From Chloroflexota bacterium (GTDB lineage Bacteria; Chloroflexota; Dehalococcoidia; GIF9; UBA5629), in NCBI GenBank assembly GCA_026389635.1, contig JAPLHM010000011.1:1-13402 (forward strand): a stretch of DNA of 13,402 bases. Reading direction: 5' to 3'. Numbering within the stretch: position 1 is the stretch's first letter; each line of letters opens with the position of its first letter. The position numbers were made by a program, and so were the translations under genes. Below the pieces are notes generated by a model, which worked only from the letters and a program-made list of their open reading frames with translations, was not told the origin of the DNA and did not search any database. Below, piece by piece: positions 6,326 through 13,208 of the stretch.

Positions 6326-7519
6326 CTATAGACTGTGCACAGTGCCGCAGCGCGGACAGGGGAAGCTGTCGCTGTGAAAATCGGGCGGCAGCTTGAATTT
6401 CAAACCACAGTTGCAGGTGATCTCCTGATACTTATGCAGTTTCCATAGCACGTCTGAAGCTTCGCGCGCCCTTTCCTTTTCAGCGGGGGCTACCCCCATG
6501 TCCACAGCACTGCGCTGAATGGCAGTGTCGACTGCTGCCAGCGCCGACCCGGGGATTATGCCCCCTCCACCTTTGTGTGCCTGGTTATACGCTGATTCGT
6601 ACCCGGCCAGCGATACGTTGCCGGCCATGGCGCGCAGAATGCGTATCCTCTCCGAAATGGGAGGATGGGTGCTTGAGAGGTCTTCCGCTGCCCGGCCGTT
6701 TTTCCGGAAAGGATTGAGTATGTACATGGGGGCTGTGGCATTGTTGGCCGATTTGAGCTGCTCGGTTGAAGCGCCGATCTTCTCCAGCGCCGAGGCCAGG
6801 CCTTCGGGATACCTCGTATAGAGAGCGGACGAGGCGTCGGCTAAATACTCCCTTTTGCGTGAGATAGCTAAGTAGATGAACTGAGCCATGATGGGGGCGA
6901 AAATCATGAGGACAACTGCTACCAGGAGGATGATTATCTGCGCGTTGCCGCCGCCGGAGGAACTCCTCCTCGTTCCTCCTCCAAAAAACAGCACGCGTGA
7001 ACCGTACCAGGCCAGCATGACTATGGTTCCAAGCAATATGCTGCACATGGCCATGAGCAGCACGTCGCGGTTCCTGATATGGGCCATCTCATGCCCGATA
7101 ACCCCCTGGAGCTCATCGCGGCTGAGCTTTTGCAGGAGCCCTGAGGTCACGGCCAGCGACGCGTGGTTCTTGTCCCGCCCCGTGGCGAAGGCATTTAGAG
7201 CCGGGTCATCGACGATGTAGATATCCGGCATCTTCTCAAAGCCGGAGGCGATCTTCATCTCCTCCACCACGTTATAGATGCGCGGCATATCGTCGGGGCC
7301 AATTTTGCGGGCATTGGATATCGAGAGCAGGATGCTGTCGCCCTGGAAGTAGCCCACCAGCGTCATCACGATCCAGATCAAAAGGGCCAGCAGCAGTCCA
7401 ATGGTCCAATCCCCCAGCACGGTTTGACCCAGGAAGCTGCCAAGCAGGATCAACATGACGCCCAGAGCTGTAACGAGGATAACCGACCTTACCTGGTTAT
7501 CCCTGATCTGTTCCCACAT
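6326..7519 (-). CDS. htpX: HtpX-like membrane zinc metalloprotease (M48B) with C-terminal zinc ribbon
   Basis: At 397 residues this is about 100 longer than classical HtpX. Two N-terminal membrane helices (about 13-33 and 37-57) precede the protease domain, with the zinc site HEMAH (143-147), a third ligand Glu224 in SRKREYLAD, further helices near 155-178 and 194-220, and THPP (284-287), which is characteristic of the family. HtpX degrades damaged or misassembled inner-membrane proteins alongside FtsH. The extra C-terminal tail ends in a four-Cys ribbon, CNC (369-371) and CPRC (388-391), not present in E. coli HtpX. It may recognise substrate or regulate the enzyme; that is inference. It is the last gene of a three-gene operon, 12 bases after lemA, with an AAAGGG site upstream of the ATG. 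The C-terminal coding end contains a perfect 12-bp palindrome (6332-6343). Confidence 0.93.
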   Translation of the reverse strand: MWEQIRDNQVRSVILVTALGVMLILLGSFLGQTVLGDWTIGLLLALLIWIVMTLVGYFQGDSILLSISNARKIGPDDMPRIYNVVEEMKIASGFEKMPDIYIVDDPALNAFATGRDKNHASLAVTSGLLQKLSRDELQGVIGHEMAHIRNRDVLLMAMCSILLGTIVMLAWYGSRVLFFGGGTRRSSSGGGNAQIIILLVAVVLMIFAPIMAQFIYLAISRKREYLADASSALYTRYPEGLASALEKIGASTEQLKSANNATAPMYILNPFRKNGRAAEDLSSTHPPISERIRILRAMAGNVSLAGYESAYNQAHKGGGGIIPGSALAAVDTAIQRSAVDMGVAPAEKERAREASDVLWKLHKYQEITCNCGLKFKLPPDFHSDSFPCPRCGTVHSL

Positions 7520-7531
7520 GATATGGCCCTT

Positions 7532-8098
7532 TTAACTGAAGCTGACTTTGGGGACCTCACGTTCGACCGTATCAGTGACTTCAAAGAACTCGCCGGCTTT
7601 GAAGCCTCCCATGGAAGCTATGATATTGGAAGGAAACATCTGTGTCTTATTGTTGAATTGCAGCACGGAGTCGTTATAAAACTGCCGGGAGAAGCTGATT
7701 TTATTCTCGGTTGAGGTCAATTCTTCCTGCAGGGCCAGGAAATTCTGGCTGGCCTTGAGGTCAGGATAGTTCTCCGCTACGGCAAATAGCCTGCCCAGCG
7801 CCTGGCTCAATTCCCCTTCCGCCCTGGCCTGTGCCGCGACCCCGCTATCGGCGGCCTTGATGGCCGTGGTTCTGGCATTGGTAACAGCTTCAAGGGTTCC
7901 CCTTTCATGCCGCATATAGCCCTTGACCGTTTCAGTCAGGTTGGGTATGAGGTCGTGCCTCCTTTTTAGCTGCACGTCGATCTGCGCCCAGGCGTTCTTG
8001 ACCTGGTTGCGGGCGCCTACAAGCCCGTTGTAAATCCCGGCCAAAATAAGGACGAAGATTATGGCTATGGCAAGTATTACAAGGATTGCTATCAGCAT
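7532..8098 (-). CDS. lemA: LemA family protein
   Basis: The 188 residues show the standard LemA plan: one N-terminal membrane helix (about 2-25), then the diagnostic segment GARNQVKNAWAQIDVQLKRR followed by HDLIPNLTETVKGY, and a long helical bundle. The C-terminal part includes QFYNDSVLQFNNK and the FPSNIIASMGGF segment typical of the family. The biochemical role of LemA is not settled; the gene is very often next to htpX, and a joint role in envelope protein quality control is inferred from that. A strong AGGAGGT site sits 8 bases before the ATG. It starts 16 bases after the zinc-ribbon gene and ends 12 bases before htpX, so the three are surely co-transcribed. Confidence 0.95.
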   Translation of the reverse strand: MLIAILVILAIAIIFVLILAGIYNGLVGARNQVKNAWAQIDVQLKRRHDLIPNLTETVKGYMRHERGTLEAVTNARTTAIKAADSGVAAQARAEGELSQALGRLFAVAENYPDLKASQNFLALQEELTSTENKISFSRQFYNDSVLQFNNKTQMFPSNIIASMGGFKAGEFFEVTDTVEREVPKVSFS

Positions 8099-8114
8099 GG
8101 TTATTTACCTCCTG

Positions 8115-8552
8115 TTATGATTTACCCGGCGCGTCCGGGTTAACCCCAAGTGCATCCATAATAAAGAAAATAGCTTGATACAGCGGGCCTGCTGCAGCAG
8201 GCTTATCGATTTTCAATGACTTGATGAAGGCGCCCGATTCCCCTCCGTCGAACCACAGGCCGTGGCCCGCTTTGCATACATCGATGAGAATTTCCCTGCC
8301 CGACCCGATATCGATCTTCTTCATACTCCTGAGGCAGATAGGGCATTTCCTACTTTTTTCTGAGGTCTCCTGCTGCGGCCGTTGCATCAGGCTATTTACC
8401 AGTTCCCGGGTAGTTCCCCCGGCCAGGGTATCCAGCAGCAGCTCCAGTTCGCCTTTGTCAAACCATATCCCATGGCAAACAGAGCAATAGTCGAACTCGA
8501 TTTTATCATGCTCGACCGCAGTCAAGGATACTTTACATACAGGGCATTTCAT
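8115..8552 (-). CDS. Double zf-TFIIB-type zinc-ribbon protein
   Basis: This 145-residue, soluble protein carries two tandem copies of the zf-TFIIB-like ribbon. Copy 1 has CPVC (3-6) and CSVCHGIWFDKGE (23-35). Copy 2 has CPIC (70-73) and CKAGHGLWFDGGE (93-105), where the second Cys pair becomes C-x3-H, so zinc would be held by three Cys and one His. The function of this family is unknown; members are often encoded near membrane proteases or rhomboid-like proteins. It is the first gene of the zinc-ribbon/lemA/htpX operon. HtpX here ends in a separate zinc ribbon, which suggests a shared theme of zinc-ribbon-mediated contacts (inference). The ATG at 8552 lacks a close Shine-Dalgarno; a GGGGAGG lies about 22 bases upstream, too far to be typical. 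Confidence 0.88.
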   Translation of the reverse strand: MKCPVCKVSLTAVEHDKIEFDYCSVCHGIWFDKGELELLLDTLAGGTTRELVNSLMQRPQQETSEKSRKCPICLRSMKKIDIGSGREILIDVCKAGHGLWFDGGESGAFIKSLKIDKPAAAGPLYQAIFFIMDALGVNPDAPGKS

Positions 8553-8583
8553 GGTTATGAAGACAGTTTATAACCTCCCCAAT

Positions 8584-8614
8584 ATTATATACTGTTCCCG
8601 TGCTGAATTGTTAA
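8584..8614 (-). promoter_or_regulatory. Candidate promoter for the zinc-ribbon/lemA/htpX operon
   Basis: On the minus strand a perfect TATAAT (8589-8584) lies 19 bases downstream of TTAACA (8614-8609), a 5-of-6 match to a -35 box. The spacing is slightly long. It would give a leader of about 25 bases before the ATG at 8552. Confidence 0.45.
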
Positions 8615-8637
8615 ACATAGTATATCAGTGATATGCT
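8608..8637 (+). promoter_or_regulatory. Candidate leaderless promoter for the UROD-family gene
   Basis: TTGTTA (8608-8613) and TATGCT (8632-8637) are 18 bases apart. The -10 is preceded by TGA, an extended -10 feature. The ATG at 8646 lies 8 bases beyond the -10 and there is no Shine-Dalgarno, so transcription may begin at or next to the start codon. The -35 overlaps that of the divergent operon promoter. Confidence 0.4.
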
Positions 8638-8645
8638 AAAAAGCG

Positions 8646-9743
8646 ATGAACGGTAAGGAACGTTTCCTGACGGCGCTTTCCGGTGGCCAGCCGGACAGGG
8701 TGCCCGTGTGGGAACTGGCCTTCAATGAAGAGTCCATCATCAAGATCGGGCAGCTCTTCAGCGATGACGTCCCGCCTGTAAAACTGGTGCACCAGATGAC
8801 GCTGGAAGAGAAGCTGACGCTTCTCGATCTGCTTTACTCGATCGCCCGCAGGCTGGAACTGGACGGGCTGACCTCCATCCACCTTTATACGAGGGAAACT
8901 GTAGACGAAAAGCATGTCAGGGACGCCTGGGGCAGGGTGCTTTATGTGGACAGGGAGGGCGACGGCATCCCCGTCGAGGGCCCGGTAGCCGGTCCGGGCG
9001 ACCTTAAACGCCTGAAGATTGTCCACCCGCAGGAGACCGAATTTCTCATGCTGATGCTGTCGCTGGAGAAGCTGGGACCGGGCGTGGCCCACGTCTTCCA
9101 CATGACAGGGCCCTTCCGCGAGAGTTGGTCCATGCTGGGCGGCATGCAGAAGCTGTTGTACTTCTATATTGAAGATCCGGCATTCGTCAAGGATCTGGCG
9201 CGCATCTGCACGGACTATATATTAGAGGCCATTGACCGCGCTATCGGACTGGGGGCAGACGCCATAGCGGTGGCAAGCGACCTGGCTCACAACTATTCAA
9301 CCATGATGTCACCGGTGCATTACGAGGAGTACATCTATCCCTACCATAAAGAGATTACCGATTTCGTGCATAAGCGTGGCCTGAAGGTGATCAAGCATTC
9401 GGATGGCAAATTGTGGCGCATCATGGACAGGATGGCGGATGCCGGCTTCGACGGCATGCACCCCATCCAGCCGCAGTGCATGGATATGGCCGAGGCCAAG
9501 GCTAAATATGGGAAACGCTTTTGCCTGATTGGCAATATCGACTGCGAGCAGCTGCTGCCATTCGGCACTGAGGACGAGGTGGACGAGGCCGTAAAAAATA
9601 CCATCGCCGCCGCGGCGCCGGGAGGGGGCTATATCATCAGTTCATCCAATACCATCCACCCGGGCTGCAGGGGAGAGAACTACGTGGCGCTGGTGAGGGC
9701 GGCCCGAAAATACGGCAATTACCCGATTCCCGGCCCGGGCTGA
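8646..9743 (+). CDS. Uroporphyrinogen decarboxylase (UROD/MtaA) family protein
   Basis: The 365 residues follow the UROD superfamily TIM barrel: an N-terminal MNGKERFLTALSGGQPDRVPVW motif, a central SDLAHNYSTMMSP segment, KHSDG (250-254) where cobamide-dependent methyltransferases place a metal ligand, GNIDC (296-300), and a C-terminal SSSNTIHPGC ending in Cys341. The opening and the HSDG/HPGC features match the methyltransferase-like branch rather than haem-pathway HemE, which lacks them. Such proteins move methyl groups between methylated substrates, corrinoid proteins and coenzyme M or folate in anaerobes, and His251 with Cys341 could bind zinc (inference). No corrinoid protein or other methyltransferase subunit is next to it, so the substrate is unknown. 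It stands alone, divergent from the zinc-ribbon operon and convergent with the HD-GYP gene. Confidence 0.88.
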   Translation: MNGKERFLTALSGGQPDRVPVWELAFNEESIIKIGQLFSDDVPPVKLVHQMTLEEKLTLLDLLYSIARRLELDGLTSIHLYTRETVDEKHVRDAWGRVLYVDREGDGIPVEGPVAGPGDLKRLKIVHPQETEFLMLMLSLEKLGPGVAHVFHMTGPFRESWSMLGGMQKLLYFYIEDPAFVKDLARICTDYILEAIDRAIGLGADAIAVASDLAHNYSTMMSPVHYEEYIYPYHKEITDFVHKRGLKVIKHSDGKLWRIMDRMADAGFDGMHPIQPQCMDMAEAKAKYGKRFCLIGNIDCEQLLPFGTEDEVDEAVKNTIAAAAPGGGYIISSSNTIHPGCRGENYVALVRAARKYGNYPIPGPG

Positions 9744-9793
9744 AGAACGAAACGCGGGCGCTGCTTTGACAGTGTTCAGGCGGTACAGCCCGG

Positions 9794-11629
9794 TCAGTCT
9801 AATTTGAACCCGTCCCGGCTGAAAATTATCAGGCAGGCATCGACCGCATCGGGGTCGTACAGGGTCCCCCTGTTCTGCCTGATCTCCGCGAGGGCTTTAT
9901 CGATGCCCAGGGATGGCCGGTAGGGGCGGTGCGAGGACATGGCCTCAACCACGTCGGAGATGGCCAGTATCCTGGCCTCAAGCATGATCTCCTCCCCCTT
10001 CAGCCCGTGGGGATAGCCTGAGCCGTCCAGACGCTCATGATGCTGCAGGGCTATCTGCGCTACGGGCCCGCCGAAGTCTATGTTCTTTAAAATATCATAG
10101 CTGCCCTGGGCATGGGTCCTGATGATGGACATCTCCAGGACGCCCAGCTTGCCAGGCTTGGCCAGTATATCGGATGGGACGTAGATCTTGCCTATATCGT
10201 GGATAGCGGCGGTAGTGCGAATGATATTTACCTGCGCCTCGGGCAAACCCATCTCCTGAGCGATGGCGGCTGCCAGCCGGGCCGCTTGCAACTGGTGCCC
10301 CGCAGTATAGGGATCCTTCATCTCCACTATGGCGCCCATGGTGACCACGGTGTCGTTAAGTGTCTTGTGCAATCTGCCCAGACTATTTTTGAGATCCAGC
10401 TCCATCTGCTTGCGCTCCGTGATATCGATCAGCATTCCCCTCATACCGGCATAGGCAGAGCCCTTAATGATAGGAGTGGCGTAAATCACGGCCGGGAATG
10501 TTTTGCCGTCCCTGGTTATGGCCGTATATTCATTGGGAGGGAATTGCTTTCCGCTGATCCTCCGCATTATGCCTTCTATAGCCCTGTCATGGTCCTGGGG
10601 GATGATGGTCTGTAACACGTTTATGCCCGCGGCTGTGTCTGCCTCAGTATAGCCGAATATTTTGAAACCCTGGCTGTTGACAAAGGTGAAATTCCCCTTC
10701 TCGTCGGCTTCAAAAATGGTCTGCGGCAGCAGGTTGGCCATATTCCTGAAGCGCTCCTCGCTGGCGCTCAGAGCTTCAATTGACTGTTGGCGCTCCGTGA
10801 TATTGCGCGCTACCAGCACTGATCCGGTATATTTACCGTCAATGATGATGGGAGACATCGTGGCGGCGTAGTGCTGCAGGCCGGCCGGTACCTGGAGGCT
10901 GTAATCAAACTTGCAGGCTTGCCCGGCCCTGTTTTTTACAAGCGCATCCGCAGCCAGCTCATTGACGTGGGGCGGCATGACGTCGCCGTACTTCTTGCCG
11001 ATGAAGGTGTCGGGGCCGGCGTAAAGCTCCTGTGCTGAGCCATGGTAGCTGACGAACCTGCCCTCGTCGTTGAGGACGAATACCAGCTCGGTCATGGCCG
11101 CCAGGATGCTGTTCATCCTGACCTCGGACTGCCGCAGGGAATGCTCAGCCAGCTTGCGCTCGGTGACGTCGTTGTAGACAGCCACTATCTCGCCGCTTTG
11201 CAGGCGGTAAACCCAGCTCTCACGCCACGAGCCGGGGTCGCGTTCATCACGGTAAACGCTGTCCGGGAAATACTCGGCCTGACCGCTGCGCCAGACACGC
11301 TGAAATACTGCAAAGAGGCCGAAGGGCTTAATACTTGGGAAGACCTCGGTAACACGCCGGCCGATGACCTCCCCGCGGCTGACCCGCTCGATCTTCTCGG
11401 CTGCCGGGTTGAAATCTTTGAATACGAAATCCTCTCCATCATCCACCGCTTCATAGACGGCCACACCGCTATTCATGTGGTTAAAAAGCTCGTTGTAGCG
11501 GGCCTCGCCTGTGGATATAAAGTTGAGCTGGTTCCCGGCTTTGCCGGCAGCGCCCTCATCGCGGGCATGCCGCCCGGCCGGCGCCTTACCGCGCTTTTTA
11601 ATCACGTCGTCTTTCTCTTTTTCCCCCAT
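9794..11629 (-). CDS. Triple-PAS HD-GYP domain phosphodiesterase
   Basis: The 611-residue protein has a charged N-terminus, three PAS sensor domains (about 43-155, 165-280 and 290-405, each ending in a DVTER/NITER/DITER-type strand) and a C-terminal HD-GYP domain (about 425-605). Catalytic features are complete: HD 477-478 with DIGK, His506, HHE (530-532), DGSGYP (535-540) and Asp559. HD-GYP enzymes hydrolyse cyclic di-GMP, mainly to GMP or pGpG, and so turn down sessile behaviour. No membrane helix or receiver domain is seen, so it should be a cytoplasmic sensor, with the PAS domains binding small ligands or a cofactor that I cannot name. The ATG at 11629 has only a weak GAG upstream. It lies downstream of the MFS gene after 122 bases containing its own promoter-like sequence. 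Confidence 0.93.
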   Translation of the reverse strand: MGEKEKDDVIKKRGKAPAGRHARDEGAAGKAGNQLNFISTGEARYNELFNHMNSGVAVYEAVDDGEDFVFKDFNPAAEKIERVSRGEVIGRRVTEVFPSIKPFGLFAVFQRVWRSGQAEYFPDSVYRDERDPGSWRESWVYRLQSGEIVAVYNDVTERKLAEHSLRQSEVRMNSILAAMTELVFVLNDEGRFVSYHGSAQELYAGPDTFIGKKYGDVMPPHVNELAADALVKNRAGQACKFDYSLQVPAGLQHYAATMSPIIIDGKYTGSVLVARNITERQQSIEALSASEERFRNMANLLPQTIFEADEKGNFTFVNSQGFKIFGYTEADTAAGINVLQTIIPQDHDRAIEGIMRRISGKQFPPNEYTAITRDGKTFPAVIYATPIIKGSAYAGMRGMLIDITERKQMELDLKNSLGRLHKTLNDTVVTMGAIVEMKDPYTAGHQLQAARLAAAIAQEMGLPEAQVNIIRTTAAIHDIGKIYVPSDILAKPGKLGVLEMSIIRTHAQGSYDILKNIDFGGPVAQIALQHHERLDGSGYPHGLKGEEIMLEARILAISDVVEAMSSHRPYRPSLGIDKALAEIRQNRGTLYDPDAVDACLIIFSRDGFKLD

Positions 11630-11679
11630 AGCAGTCTCACGAGGACACTCAGGCCGGGCTACCGCCGATGGCCTACATC

Positions 11680-11685
11680 ATTATA
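11680..11685 (-). promoter_or_regulatory. Candidate -10 element upstream of the HD-GYP gene
   Basis: A perfect TATAAT reads on the minus strand (11685-11680) within an AT-rich patch in otherwise GC-rich DNA, about 50 bases before the start codon. A second GATAAT overlaps just upstream. I do not see a good -35, so this may be an activator-dependent promoter or simple AT-richness. Confidence 0.35.
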
Positions 11686-11738
11686 TATTATCACGTCATA
11701 AAAGAATTGTTTGTGGCAGCGGCGCAGATGGTGGCCGG

Positions 11739-11756
11739 CATAGCCTGCGGGCTATG
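11739..11756 (-). terminator. Hairpin overlapping the MFS stop codon
   Basis: CATAGCC (11739-11745), a four-base loop and GGCTATG (11750-11756) form a perfect 7-bp stem that includes the TAG stop. No T-run follows on the minus strand, so it is not a classical intrinsic terminator; it could stabilise the 3' end or cause partial termination before the HD-GYP gene. Confidence 0.4.
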
Positions 11757-13038
11757 TATCCGTCCTGAGCACGGAACCCTTCACCCTGTCCTCGTCCGCA
11801 ATATAGTGTTTTGCGCCCATGGTAAAGCAAATTCCGGCCAGCAGTCCGCCGGAGCAGGCGATGACCACCGCCCACATCAGGCCGTTGGCGCCCCCTCCCA
11901 GGCTGTCGGAGATGCCCCCGACCAGCACCGGCGCCCAGGCGCCACCCAGGGCGTACATGCACAGCGCGGCGACGCCATGGGAAAGGCCCTTGTAAGCCAC
12001 CGGCACCACGTCCTGCGAGATAACGCTCAACGCTGGGATGGCCACCATGTTCACGATGCCGAAAATGAAGATCAGGGCCAGGCCCAGGGCGAAGCTGCGG
12101 CTGAAGGCCAGGAATGAGGCGGCCAGAAGAAGGGAGGACATAGCGGAGGAAACGGCGGGCAGCCAGAGCCTGCCCTTCCTGTTTTTCCTGTACCAGGAAT
12201 CGGAGAGCACACCACCCAACGGGGCCCCTATAATGGCCACCAGGCTGATGCCGCAGGTGAGGTAGCCGGCAGTATCGGTGCCGATATCAAACTGGCGGAT
12301 CAGGTAGGTGGGCATCCAGTTGATCTGTGCCAGGCTGGTGATCAACATCATGGCATACCCCAGGTAATACCAGCGCAGCGTGGGTATCCTCAGCAGCTTT
12401 ACGATAGATTGCCACAGCCCGCCCAGGCTGACCGTCACCCCCTCTTTGACCGTGCGGTAGTCCTTGAGGAAGAATGCTGCCAGCGACAGCGCCAGCCCGA
12501 TACTACCCAGCAGCAGGAAGGGAGAACGCCAGCCGAACCTGGCCGCCATTACGCCGCCGATAATGGCGCCCAGAGCGATCCCCAACGGTATGCCTGCGTT
12601 GAAAATGCCCATAGCCCTGCCATGCCTGGCCTTGGGATAGGCGGCGGTGATCATGGCGATGCTGCCAGTTACCACACCGCTGGCGCCGGCGCCGCAGAAT
12701 ATCCTGGGGATTACCACCGAGACAAAGTTCCAGGCCAGGCCGGTCAGCGCACTGAAGGCATTCAGCATGAGTGCCATAACCCCGATGGACTTTTTCCTGC
12801 TCCAGCGGTCGACTAAGTAAGCCGTGGGTATGGCGAAGACGCCATAGCTCAGCATGAAAAAGGTCTGTATGGCGCCGAGCTGCGTATCGCTCAGCCCCAG
12901 CTCCAGCTTCATGGGCTGCAGCACTACGGCCAGAACTACGCGGTCCATGTAGCTGAGTGTGTAGAGCAGCAGGCACACGATGAGTATCCAGTGTGCCTTC
13001 CAGCCCCCGGTCTGGTAGTCACCTCCCTTAAAAAGCAT
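11752..13038 (-). CDS. Major facilitator superfamily (MFS) transporter
   Basis: The protein of about 428 residues has twelve predicted membrane helices. From the ATG at 13038 the N-terminal GGWKAHWILIVCLLLYTLSYMDR is typical of the anion:cation symporter-like MFS group, whose helix 1 ends in YMDR. The loop 2-3 signature AYLVDRWSRKK follows (motif A, with the DR and RKK basic residues), then a matching VLSDSWYRKNRKGR loop between helices 8 and 9 in the second half. Substrates of this group are often organic anions such as sugar acids or aromatic acids; the cargo here is unknown. A GTG at 13053 would add five residues. Neither start has a clear Shine-Dalgarno, while a strong GGAGGTGA lies just inside the gene with no start codon at proper distance. 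No catabolic gene accompanies it. Confidence 0.92.
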   Translation of the reverse strand: MLFKGGDYQTGGWKAHWILIVCLLLYTLSYMDRVVLAVVLQPMKLELGLSDTQLGAIQTFFMLSYGVFAIPTAYLVDRWSRKKSIGVMALMLNAFSALTGLAWNFVSVVIPRIFCGAGASGVVTGSIAMITAAYPKARHGRAMGIFNAGIPLGIALGAIIGGVMAARFGWRSPFLLLGSIGLALSLAAFFLKDYRTVKEGVTVSLGGLWQSIVKLLRIPTLRWYYLGYAMMLITSLAQINWMPTYLIRQFDIGTDTAGYLTCGISLVAIIGAPLGGVLSDSWYRKNRKGRLWLPAVSSAMSSLLLAASFLAFSRSFALGLALIFIFGIVNMVAIPALSVISQDVVPVAYKGLSHGVAALCMYALGGAWAPVLVGGISDSLGGGANGLMWAVVIACSGGLLAGICFTMGAKHYIADEDRVKGSVLRTDT

Positions 13039-13148
13039 GGGACATTCTATCACTTTCTATATTAATTATGCAGGGAAAGACATACGGGGCCATCAGCCCC
13101 TCGTGAGCCGCTATGCCTGCGTCCCTCCCCTCGCGGCGCCAACGCGGG

Positions 13149-13178
13149 TTGCGTATTTAATGCCCGCGATGTCATAAT
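13149..13178 (+). promoter_or_regulatory. Candidate promoter for the gene at the right edge
   Basis: TTGCGT (13149-13154) and CATAAT (13173-13178) are spaced by 18 bases, with 4 of 6 and 5 of 6 consensus matches. This would start transcription near 13185 and leave about 24 bases before the ATG at 13209. Confidence 0.4.
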
Positions 13179-13208
13179 GGCCTGCATGGCGCCTCTGCCT
13201 TGATAGTT

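Noticed and set aside
6585..7046. A 153-codon minus-strand frame within htpX
   Set aside because: It is an out-of-frame shadow with low-complexity basic composition, inside a gene with an intact HEMAH site.
9735..9793. Inverted repeat CCGGGCTG / CAGCCCGG between the UROD-family and HD-GYP genes as a terminator
   Set aside because: The 8-bp arms are 43 bases apart with no T-run; such GC-rich arms are likely by chance here.
11042..11701. A 219-codon plus-strand open frame opposite the HD-GYP gene
   Set aside because: It is antisense to a complete PAS/HD-GYP coding region with all motifs; high GC leaves long chance frames on the other strand.
12503..12976. A 157-codon minus-strand frame within the MFS gene
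   Set aside because: It is a shifted frame of the same strand, rich in His/Arg/Gly and without any domain; the MFS frame has the motifs.
13086..13100. GGGGC-CATCA-GCCCC hairpin upstream of the MFS gene
   Set aside because: It has only a 5-bp stem and no following T-run or recognised riboswitch context; no function can be argued.
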